Of a stretch of DNA of 6,798 nucleotides, positions 1 to 6,398 are shown in pieces. The position numbers and the translations under genes are program-made. Numbering within the stretch: the first letter of the stretch is position 1; each line of letters starts with the position of its first letter. The DNA comes from Candidatus Minthomonas equi (GTDB taxonomy: Bacteria > Bacteroidota > Bacteroidia > Bacteroidales > UBA932): positions 1 to 6,798 of the forward strand of contig JAGHUZ010000074.1 of assembly GCA_018064575.1 (NCBI GenBank). Direction: 5' to 3'. The notes under the pieces are model-generated. The model ran no database searches. It was given only the letters and a program-made list of their open reading frames with translations, and was not told where the DNA came from.

Positions 1-1187
1 GTTCCAGAATGAGGGGTGTACCCGGAACAGAACTTAATATGAAAGTTCTCAAGATGCGGACGGGGGATACGGTAAACGTGACCCTGATTCGGGAGAAAAT
101 CCATAAATCGGATGTGGGCTATTATGGCTTCGTGAATGACACCACCGGATATATAAGGCTTGAAGGATTTACGCTGGACGGTTCGGAGAGTGTCAGGGAT
201 GCACTTCAGGAACTCAAATCGTCGGGTAAGATGACACGGCTTTTTCTCGATTTGAGGGGGAATGGAGGAGGTCTTCTCTCGGAGGCGGTCAATATACTTT
301 CGTTCTTTCTGCCCAAGGGCACTCCTGTGCTGACTCAGAGAGGCAGGGAGTGTTCTTCCGTCATCGAGACCTGTACGGAGAAGGAGCCGATAGATGAAAA
401 TCTTCCTCTGGTCGTTCTAGTGAATTCAGCGTCCGCATCCTCTTCGGAAATAGTCGCCGGCGCGATTCAGGATTTGGACCGGGGGATAATAGCGGGAACC
501 CGCACCTATGGCAAGGGGCTTGTTCAGTCAATACGTGATATGGGGTATGGCGCTGCCCTCAAATTGACGACCGCCAAATATTATACTCCTTCAGGCCGTT
601 GTGTCCAGGCCATCGATTACAGTCACCGGAACGAAGACGGAAGTGTCGGCTTCGTGCCCGATTCACTGAAGAAGGAGTTCCGTACGGCCAAGGGGCGCGT
701 GGTTTATGACGGGGGAGGAATAACGCCTGATGTCGTTCTCGATGTAAAGTATATGAGCCGTCCCCTGGTCGCACTTGTTTATAGCGACATAGTGAATGAT
801 TACGCCATCAGATACTGCGTGACCCACGACAGCGTGGCCTCTCCATCTGATTTCAGACTTAGCGATGAGGAGTATGAAGAATTCGTGTCATATGCATCCG
901 GGAAAGATTTCGATGCCCGCACGGAATCCCAGGTAAAAATGGAAGATGTGCTCGAGACAGCTGTCCGTGAGGGGATGACCGAAGGGGACGAAGGGCTGGA
1001 GTCTCAAATCAAGGCGCTTCTCGAACGCGTCACTCTGAATAAAGTGTCATTCCTACGGAATAACAAGGAGATAATCGTCCGCATTCTGGAAGACGAGATA
1101 ATGGGCAAATACTATTTCGATGCAGGAGCCATTCAAAGTTCCCTGCGGCACGATGAGCAATTATTGGAGGCGCTGGAGAAAATCTGA
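1..1187 (+). CDS. S41 family carboxy-terminal processing peptidase (Ctp/Prc-like), 5' partial
   Basis: This is a serine protease of the tail-specific/C-terminal processing family, which cleaves periplasmic substrates near their C-termini. The reading frame is open from base 3 (first codons S-R-M-R-G-V-P-G-T), so the ATG at base 9 is an internal Met and the true start lies left of the window. Residues below count from that Met. Residues 1 to about 31 are the end of the PDZ domain (MRGVPGTEL, then a final strand ending in REKI). The peptidase core follows: DLRGNGGG at 81-88, the nucleophile Ser144 (codon 438-440) in SASASSSEI, and the general-base Lys169 (codon 513-515) in TYGKG. The Ser-Lys spacing of 25 and the Glu three residues after Ser match the family. 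The C-terminal charged helical region (about 280-392) is usual in Bacteroidota homologues. The catalytic residues seen are intact, so the enzyme should be active. It converges with the S24/S26 gene 6 bases downstream. Confidence 0.95.
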   Translation, partial: SRMRGVPGTELNMKVLKMRTGDTVNVTLIREKIHKSDVGYYGFVNDTTGYIRLEGFTLDGSESVRDALQELKSSGKMTRLFLDLRGNGGGLLSEAVNILSFFLPKGTPVLTQRGRECSSVIETCTEKEPIDENLPLVVLVNSASASSSEIVAGAIQDLDRGIIAGTRTYGKGLVQSIRDMGYGAALKLTTAKYYTPSGRCVQAIDYSHRNEDGSVGFVPDSLKKEFRTAKGRVVYDGGGITPDVVLDVKYMSRPLVALVYSDIVNDYAIRYCVTHDSVASPSDFRLSDEEYEEFVSYASGKDFDARTESQVKMEDVLETAVREGMTEGDEGLESQIKALLERVTLNKVSFLRNNKEIIVRILEDEIMGKYYFDAGAIQSSLRHDEQLLEALEKI

Positions 1188-1193
1188 ATATCC

Positions 1194-1793
1194 TTATGCT
1201 GACGCTCTGGATGCAGGGCGGTTCTTCTTTTTCCCGAGAGCTTTGGTGGCGAGGCGGTAGATTCTAAGGCTCCAAAGGCGGGCGCGGTATGAAAGAGTCC
1301 AGAATCTGGAAATAAGTGACCATCCGTGGGAATATGCCTTGAAGGGATGTCCCCCCAGACAGGTACCGCTGATTACCACTCCGATTACGTCTGACACTGT
1401 GGCGCGTTCGAAGGGGCAGTAACATCCGTCACCACGCATCAGGAGGAGAGTTCCCCAGACGTGAACTATTCTGTGAAGTTTTATGGTACCGGTCTGTTCG
1501 TGCCTGAACAGCACTATGTCCCTACGACGCAATGTCATACGGCCCTCGCTGCGAGTGCGGTTTGTGGACCTGCCCTTGTCAGAATGTTTTTCGTGTTTGA
1601 TTACACTGATCTGCAGGTTATCATCTTCCAGTTCCAGAATCTCGCTTTTTTTAAGGGGAGTGACTATGACGTAATCCTTTCCGTTTTTCAGAAGAGGTTC
1701 CATTCCTAAACCGGAGATGTCGATGCGGACGGATTTTCCGGCATCCAGGGCTTTCTGATACAGCTCGGCAAATATCTTTTCTTCAATCGTCAT
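1194..1793 (-). CDS. S24/S26 family peptidase-like protein lacking the serine nucleophile (putative pseudoprotease)
   Basis: This 199-residue protein has the motif order of small S24/S26 (LexA/signal peptidase fold) proteins. Motif one, usually GxSMxPxL, reads GLGMEPLL at 28-35. The RRRDIVLFR strand at 89-97 and the LHRIV motif at 106-110 (His107, the ER/archaeal signal-peptidase-type base) follow. RGDG at 120-123 supplies the Asp (Asp122), and SDVIGVV is at 134-140. The nucleophile position is Gly30 (codon GGA, bases 1704-1706), so ordinary peptidase activity is doubtful. Residues of about 50-87 (bases about 1533-1646) form a charged stretch that looks like an insertion between the first two motifs. 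The C-terminus (about 157-190) is aromatic and basic, with no clear membrane helix. There is no obvious signal peptide. The ATG at 1793 gives a natural start and lies about 20 bases from a promoter candidate. It stands alone, transcribed away from the dpp5 operon. Related proteins can accompany peptide-maturation genes, but none are visible here. Family assignment is good; function is unknown. Confidence 0.82.
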   Translation of the reverse strand: MTIEEKIFAELYQKALDAGKSVRIDISGLGMEPLLKNGKDYVIVTPLKKSEILELEDDNLQISVIKHEKHSDKGRSTNRTRSEGRMTLRRRDIVLFRHEQTGTIKLHRIVHVWGTLLLMRGDGCYCPFERATVSDVIGVVISGTCLGGHPFKAYSHGWSLISRFWTLSYRARLWSLRIYRLATKALGKKKNRPASRASA

Positions 1794-1799
1794 ATCTTA

Positions 1800-1818
1800 A
1801 CCATTCAGTGTCAATGGT
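1800..1818. repeat. Short inverted repeat (6-bp arms, 7-base loop) before the S24/S26 start
   Basis: The arms ACCATT (1800-1805) and AATGGT (1813-1818) are perfect reverse complements around a 7-base loop. On the minus strand the hairpin would begin close to the predicted transcript start and end 6 bases before the ATG, so it could affect translation initiation or bind a regulator. Six-base arms can arise by chance, so significance is low. Confidence 0.3.
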
Positions 1819-1820
1819 CG

Positions 1821-1828
1821 CAAAGTTA
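1821..1828 (-). promoter_or_regulatory. Candidate -7 box of the S24/S26 gene promoter
   Basis: Read on the minus strand, bases 1828 to 1821 are TAACTTTG, an exact match to the Bacteroidota primary-sigma -7 consensus TAnnTTTG. It would place the transcription start near 1815, about 20 bases before the ATG at 1793. No convincing TTTG -33 box is seen at the expected distance (around 1848-1852), so this is a half match. It faces away from the plus-strand candidate at 1862-1869. Confidence 0.5.
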
Positions 1829-1861
1829 TGATAAAAATCAGTTTATCCCGTTGAAAATTTG

Positions 1862-1869
1862 TACTTTTG
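1862..1869 (+). promoter_or_regulatory. Candidate -7 box of the dpp5-lpxK-murA-murB operon promoter
   Basis: TACTTTTG fits the Bacteroidota -7 consensus TAnnTTTG and is followed by the often-seen C. The upstream -33 region (around 1839-1845, CAGTTTA) is only a weak match to TTTG. A start near 1875 would give a 5' untranslated region of about 50 bases before the ATG at 1926. As the only intergenic space upstream of the four-gene block, this is the likely main promoter of the operon. Confidence 0.55.
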
Positions 1870-1876
1870 CGAAGAA

Positions 1877-1924
1877 ATGCCTGAAAATGCAGCAGTAATG
1901 AAGATAATCAATGACTTAATATAA
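1877..1924 (+). other. Possible 15-codon leader ORF ahead of dpp5
   Basis: An ATG at 1877 opens a frame encoding MPENAAVMKIINDLI, with a TAA at 1922-1924, one base before the dpp5 ATG at 1926. The arrangement would let ribosomes ending on the leader reinitiate at dpp5. The peptide has no run of one amino acid that would suggest classical attenuation. The ATG lies almost at the predicted transcript start, so it may not be translated in the usual way, and an ORF this short can occur by chance. Confidence 0.2.
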
Positions 1925-1925
1925 G

Positions 1926-4016
1926 ATGAAACATTTTTGTTTACCACTATCTGTTCTATTTATGACTTGTATTGGCTGCGGATGCCCTTCCCACGAGGAA
2001 GTCGCGGAGGGTAAGCTTATCGAAAAGGAATTCCTTCAGGTGCCGGATGGCCGTATGTCACCTGAAATTATGCTGCGTCTCGGACGCGTGGACGGAAATG
2101 TGCTTTCCCCTGACGGTTCCAGAATTCTATACGGAGTAACCTACACGGACATAGATGAAAACAGAAGTGTCCGGCAGCTGTTCGTGATGAATTCCGACGG
2201 TTCTTCGAACACGCAGATTACCCATTTCTCCAAAAGTGCATACAATGCTGTCTGGAATCAGGACGGAACGCGGATTATCTATCTTAAAGGGGGCAGGATG
2301 TGCAGTATGAAGCCCGACGGAAGTGATATAAGGGATGCCAGTCAAATACCGGAAGAGATGGATGAATTCAGTTTCTCCCCTGATTTCTCGAAACTGATGT
2401 ATGTGGCTCAGGTGCAGGCTGCCGTACGTCCTGTGGATGAATACCCTGATTTGAAGAAATCGACGGGGAGGCACATCAGCGACTTGATGTACCGTCATTG
2501 GGACCGATTCGTGGAAACCATACCCCATACCTTCGTCAGCGACATAACGGTGGAGGAGGACGGGAATATCGCCGTAGGCGAAGGAAAAGACATTCTCAAT
2601 ACACAGGAGAAGGATTTCGAACTGCCTACACTTCCCTTCGGAGGACTGGAACAGCTGAGTTGGTCACCGGACAGCCGGTACATCGCCTATTCCTGCCGGA
2701 AGCTTAAGGGAAAAGACTATGCTTTTTCCACGAATACTGACATTTACCGTTATGAACTGGCTGGCGGAAAGTGCGAGAATCTTACCGAAGGGATGATGGG
2801 ATATGATACCGACCCTGTATGGTCGCCGGATGGAAAACATATCGCGTGGATAAGTATGGAAAGGGCAGGATTCGAGGCTGACAGACAGAGGCTTTTCGTT
2901 ATGGACGTGAATACGAGGGAAAAGAAGGAACTTTCCGCGAATTTCGCATATAACGTTTCTTCCCCGGTGTGGGCAAAAGACGGCGGTATCTGGTTCTGTT
3001 CGCTGGTGAATGCCGTGCAGGGAATCTTTCACGTGGATTTAGACGCTAATGTCAGGCGTGTTACGGCTGAGGACTGCTGGTATGATTTCGGAGCCGTCCG
3101 TGAATGCGGTGAGCGTCTGATATGTACGAATCAGTCTATGGCCAGGCCGAATGAGATAGTTTCGGTGTCAAAGGCTGATGGCAGTTTCGAAGCTTTGACC
3201 CACGAGAATGATGATATTCTTTCAAAGATAGAGCCTGAGACTTATGAACAGAGATGGATAACGACAGTGGATGGGAAGAAGATGCATACCTGGATAGTCT
3301 ATCCCCCGAAGTTCGATAAGTCTAAAGTCTATCCGTCCATATTGTTCTGTAACGGCGGGCCGCAGGGAACTCTTTCCCAAGGATGGTCCACAAGATGGAA
3401 TTTCAAGTTGATGGCCCAGCAGGGTTATATCGTGGTTCTTCCCAACAGGCGCGGAACGACAGCTTTCGGACAGGAATGGACCGACCAGATATCTGGGGAT
3501 TACTGCGGACTGAATATGGAAGATTACAAATGCGCGGCGAGGGAACTGCAAAGTGAAAAGTTTGTGGGCAGGATGGGTGCTGCCGGGGCCAGTTACGGAG
3601 GTTATTCGATTTATTATCTGGCAGGTACACACAAAGGGCTCTTCAAGGCCTTCCTCGCTCACGCCGGCATCTTCAACCAGGAGCAGATGTATATGATGAC
3701 CGAGGAGATGTGGTTTCCCAAGTGGGACAATGGCGGTGCTCCGTGGGATAAGAACCCTATTGCCGCAAGGCATTATGCCAATTCTCCCCATAAACTGATT
3801 CTGAACTGGGATACTCCCATTATGGTAACGCACGGGGAGATGGATTACCGCGTACCTGTGGAACAGGGAATGGCTGCATTCAATGCCGCGCAGATGATGG
3901 GTGTACCTTCGGAACTGCTGCTTTTCCCGGATGAGAATCATTGGATTCTGAAGCCCCAGAATGCCGTTCACTGGCAGAGGGAGTATTTCAGGTGGTTCGA
4001 CAAGTGGTTGAAATAA
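1926..4016 (+). CDS. dpp5: S9 family serine peptidase, dipeptidyl peptidase 5 (DPP5) type
   Basis: This 696-residue exopeptidase is expected to release dipeptides from the N-termini of oligopeptides; characterised DPP5 enzymes favour Ala or hydrophobic residues at P1. An export signal covers about residues 1-18, with Cys18 a possible lipidation site (preceded by C-I-G, an imperfect lipobox). Residues of about 45-420 form a beta-propeller with PD40-like repeats: LSPDGSRILYG at 60-70, WNQDGTRIIYL at 110-120, WSPDSRYIAYS at 246-256 and WSPDGKHIAWIS at 299-310. The alpha/beta-hydrolase domain covers about 440-696. Its triad is Ser556 (GASYGGY, codon 3591-3593), Asp640 (THGEMDYRVP) and His672 (ENHWIL); spacings of 84 and 32 fit DPP5. 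GGPQ at 477-480 and NRRG at 507-510 are also characteristic. All catalytic residues are present and the length is normal. The ATG at 1926 is preceded by an A/T-rich leader and gives the signal peptide. It heads the operon, with lpxK 4 bases after its stop. Periplasmic action is inferred. Confidence 0.9.
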   Translation: MKHFCLPLSVLFMTCIGCGCPSHEEVAEGKLIEKEFLQVPDGRMSPEIMLRLGRVDGNVLSPDGSRILYGVTYTDIDENRSVRQLFVMNSDGSSNTQITHFSKSAYNAVWNQDGTRIIYLKGGRMCSMKPDGSDIRDASQIPEEMDEFSFSPDFSKLMYVAQVQAAVRPVDEYPDLKKSTGRHISDLMYRHWDRFVETIPHTFVSDITVEEDGNIAVGEGKDILNTQEKDFELPTLPFGGLEQLSWSPDSRYIAYSCRKLKGKDYAFSTNTDIYRYELAGGKCENLTEGMMGYDTDPVWSPDGKHIAWISMERAGFEADRQRLFVMDVNTREKKELSANFAYNVSSPVWAKDGGIWFCSLVNAVQGIFHVDLDANVRRVTAEDCWYDFGAVRECGERLICTNQSMARPNEIVSVSKADGSFEALTHENDDILSKIEPETYEQRWITTVDGKKMHTWIVYPPKFDKSKVYPSILFCNGGPQGTLSQGWSTRWNFKLMAQQGYIVVLPNRRGTTAFGQEWTDQISGDYCGLNMEDYKCAARELQSEKFVGRMGAAGASYGGYSIYYLAGTHKGLFKAFLAHAGIFNQEQMYMMTEEMWFPKWDNGGAPWDKNPIAARHYANSPHKLILNWDTPIMVTHGEMDYRVPVEQGMAAFNAAQMMGVPSELLLFPDENHWILKPQNAVHWQREYFRWFDKWLK

Positions 4017-4020
4017 AGAT

Positions 4021-5106
4021 ATGTGGTTAAGAGATAAGATATTTCTGTTTCCGTATTATCTGACGCTGAAAATCCGGCACTGGCTTTACGATACCGGCAG
4101 GAAGAAGAGCGTTTCCTATGATGTGCCTGTCATCTGTGTGGGGAACGTGACAGTCGGGGGGACAGGTAAGACACCTCATATCGAGATGCTTATAAGAATG
4201 CTTCAGGATGAGTACAGGATAGCGGTTATATCTCGCGGATATGGGCGCAGGACAAAGGGCTTCCGCGAGGTGTCGGTGGATGACGATTACCGTGATGTGG
4301 GGGATGAGCCCTTGCAAATCAAGAAAAAATTTCCTTCGGTCAGAGTGGCGGTCGATGCGGACAGATGCCGTACAGTGGAAACGTTGATGGCACTCCAAGA
4401 GGACGGGCGCCCTACTATGATTCTGCTGGATGATGCTTTCCAGTACAGACGTATAATCCCGAAAATCAATATCGTTCTGGTCAGTGTAACGAGACCTGTC
4501 TTCGAGGATCATCTTCTGCCTTTAGGGCGTCTGCGCGACCTTCCGTCCCGTATGAAGATGGCTGACATCGTGGTGGTGACCAAGATGGAAGGCTGTTTGG
4601 ATTCGACCTTGATTTCGTCCTGGCGGAAAAAACTCTCACTTTCGCAGAAACAGTCCATCTTCTTTACAGGACTTAAGTATGGAAAATTGGTACCTGTTTT
4701 CGCGTCAGAAGTGGAACCGCGGTATGAATATTCCCAGTCAACCGTCTTTTTTACCGGAATAGCGGATGATGCTCCTTTCAGGGAATATCTCCAGAGAATG
4801 TACGAAATCAAGTATTCCATTTCTTTCTCCGACCATCACGCTTTCAGTGCCTCAGATTTCAAGTCGATATCCGCCATTTCCGACAAGTTCTATACTTCAG
4901 TGGTGATTACGACAGAAAAGGATGCGCAGCGAATCGTCGACAGAGGAGAGGAGATTCCAGCATCGCTGAAACAGCGGCTGTTCTATGTTCCGATAGTATC
5001 CGAGTTGATTCCCGACGTTGGAAACCAGTTGGATGCCGCTTATGATTTTCTTTCCAAACAGGAATACGAACGATTTAAAACTGAAATAAAATGCCGTCTT
5101 TTGTAA
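4021..5106 (+). CDS. lpxK: Tetraacyldisaccharide 4'-kinase (lipid A kinase)
   Basis: LpxK transfers phosphate from ATP to the 4' position of tetraacyldisaccharide-1-phosphate to give lipid IVA, working on the cytoplasmic face of the inner membrane. The 361-residue length is usual. The N-terminus (about 1-25) is aromatic and amphipathic, suiting membrane association. The P-loop is GNVTVGGTGKTP at 41-52. SRGYGRRTKGF at 71-81 and DVGDEPLQ at 92-99 are family signatures. LLDDAFQYRR at 135-144 is the DDGFQHR-type motif, with Ala in place of Gly and Tyr in place of His. FSDHHAF at 269-275 contains the catalytic-site His region, and TTEKDAQR at 297-304 is the conserved C-terminal motif. The start lies 4 bases after the dpp5 stop with no Shine-Dalgarno sequence. 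The last 16 bases overlap the start of murA in another frame, suggesting coupled translation. Its presence implies a lipid A-containing outer membrane. Confidence 0.95.
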   Translation: MWLRDKIFLFPYYLTLKIRHWLYDTGRKKSVSYDVPVICVGNVTVGGTGKTPHIEMLIRMLQDEYRIAVISRGYGRRTKGFREVSVDDDYRDVGDEPLQIKKKFPSVRVAVDADRCRTVETLMALQEDGRPTMILLDDAFQYRRIIPKINIVLVSVTRPVFEDHLLPLGRLRDLPSRMKMADIVVVTKMEGCLDSTLISSWRKKLSLSQKQSIFFTGLKYGKLVPVFASEVEPRYEYSQSTVFFTGIADDAPFREYLQRMYEIKYSISFSDHHAFSASDFKSISAISDKFYTSVVITTEKDAQRIVDRGEEIPASLKQRLFYVPIVSELIPDVGNQLDAAYDFLSKQEYERFKTEIKCRLL

Positions 5107-6398
5107 TCGAAGGTGGTCATTCCCTATCAGGGGAGATTACACCGCAGGGAGCGAAAAACGAGGCGCTCCAAATTCTATGTGCGACACTCCTGACTTCATC
5201 GAAGGTTACGGTTCATAATGTTCCGGACATTCTGGATGTCAATAATCTGATAGAACTGCTCCGCAAGATGGGTTCAAAGGTTCAGAAGCTGGGAGGTGGA
5301 AGCTGGTCATTCCAGGCAGATGACATAGATACGGAATTTCTCAAAAGCGATGAATTCCTCAGGAAAAATTCTTCGCTCAGGGGGTCGATTATGCTGACAG
5401 GGCCTATGCTGGCCAGATTCGGCTATTCCGTCACCTCAAAGCCGGGAGGCGACAAAATCGGCCGGCGCCGTCTCGACACCCATTTCGAAGGCTTGAAGAA
5501 ATTGGGAGCTGATTTCTGCTTTGACGACAAGAGCGGCCTGTTTATGCTCAAGGCTTCCAGACTTCATGGCACTTATATATTGCTGGATGAAGCTTCAGTC
5601 ACCGGTACGGCCAATATCATAATGGCCGCCGTTCTGGCTGAAGGGGTAAGCACGATTTACAATGCAGCGTGCGAACCTTATCTGCAGCAGCTGTGCCGTA
5701 TGCTGGTAAAGATGGGTGCCAGAATCTCAGGAATCGGTTCCAATCTTCTGACCATCGAGGGGGTTTCTTCCCTGTCCGGGACTGAACATACGGTTCTTCC
5801 CGATATGATAGAAGTCGGCAGTTTCATCGGAATGGCCGCTATGACACGCAGTGCCCTTACCATCAGGAATGTGTCCGTGAAGAATCTGGGAATTATTCCG
5901 GACAGTTTCCGGCGTATCGGAATAAAACTGGAAGAAAGGGGGGATGATATTTTCGTACCCTCGCAGGACGAGTATGTAATCGATACATTTATGGACGGTT
6001 CCATAATGAACATCAGCGATGCTCCCTGGCCTGGTCTGACTCCCGACCTGCTCTCAGTGATTCTGGTGGTGGCCACCCAGTGCAGGGGATGCGTTCTCAT
6101 CCATCAGAAAATGTTCGAGAGCCGCCTGTTCTTCGTGGACAAACTGATAGATATGGGAGCCCAGATTATTCTGTGCGACCCGCACAGGGCAGTCGTCGTG
6201 GGACATAATCATTCTATGAATCTCAGGGCGAGAAGGATGTCTTCTCCCGACATACGTGCCGGTATAGCCCTGCTTATAGCCACCATGGCCGCTGACGGCA
6301 CCAGCATCATAGACAATATCGGTCAGATAGACCGTGGATACCAGAATATAGAGGGAAGGCTGAATGCCCTCGGGGCCAATATAACCCGTGTGGAATGA
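5091..6398 (+). CDS. murA: UDP-N-acetylglucosamine 1-carboxyvinyltransferase with Asp in place of the catalytic Cys
   Basis: MurA transfers enolpyruvate from phosphoenolpyruvate to UDP-GlcNAc in the cytoplasm, the first committed step of peptidoglycan synthesis. The 435-residue length is normal. Visible motifs are GAKNEAL with Lys22-Asn23 (substrate binding), the mobile loop [15 protein letters not shown] at 118-132, ASVTGTANI at 168-176, [10 protein letters not shown] at 236-245, [10 protein letters not shown] at 311-320 with Asp319 matching the general-base Asp (Asp305 in E. coli), FESRL at 342-346 and [10 protein letters not shown] at 385-394. The residue equivalent to E. coli Cys115 is Asp121 (codon GAC, 5451-5453), while Arg126 matches Arg120. 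Asp-type MurA enzymes are active but are not alkylated by fosfomycin. The start overlaps the lpxK end by 16 bases behind an A-rich stretch, and the stop overlaps the murB ATG. The conserved N-terminal start MPSFVIEGG makes this start secure. Confidence 0.97.
   Translation: MPSFVIEGGHSLSGEITPQGAKNEALQILCATLLTSSKVTVHNVPDILDVNNLIELLRKMGSKVQKLGGGSWSFQADDIDTEFLKSDEFLRKNSSLRGSIMLTGPMLARFGYSVTSKPGGDKIGRRRLDTHFEGLKKLGADFCFDDKSGLFMLKASRLHGTYILLDEASVTGTANIIMAAVLAEGVSTIYNAACEPYLQQLCRMLVKMGARISGIGSNLLTIEGVSSLSGTEHTVLPDMIEVGSFIGMAAMTRSALTIRNVSVKNLGIIPDSFRRIGIKLEERGDDIFVPSQDEYVIDTFMDGSIMNISDAPWPGLTPDLLSVILVVATQCRGCVLIHQKMFESRLFFVDKLIDMGAQIILCDPHRAVVVGHNHSMNLRARRMSSPDIRAGIALLIATMAADGTSIIDNIGQIDRGYQNIEGRLNALGANITRVE

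Noticed and set aside
9..11. ATG at base 9 as the start of the S41 gene
   Set aside because: The frame is open upstream of it and the residues there belong to the interior of a PDZ domain, so this is an internal Met of a truncated gene.
1461..1709. Plus-strand ORFs opposite the S24/S26 gene
   Set aside because: The minus-strand frame holds the S24/S26 motifs in order; the plus-strand translations have no family features or plausible upstream signals.
3222..3971. 249-codon minus-strand ORF inside dpp5
   Set aside because: It lies opposite the conserved hydrolase domain, including the catalytic Ser556 and Asp640 codons. Its translation has no recognisable domain, and its length reflects the codon pattern of the sense gene.
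4017..4020. A promoter or terminator between dpp5 and lpxK
   Set aside because: Only 4 bases separate the stop and the ATG, and no hairpin with a T run or TAnnTTTG at a suitable distance was seen.
4027..4512. Minus-strand ORFs opposite lpxK and murA (also 4509-4820 and 5678-6100)
   Set aside because: They overlap conserved catalytic motifs on the sense strand and their translations are unrecognisable; they are antisense shadows.
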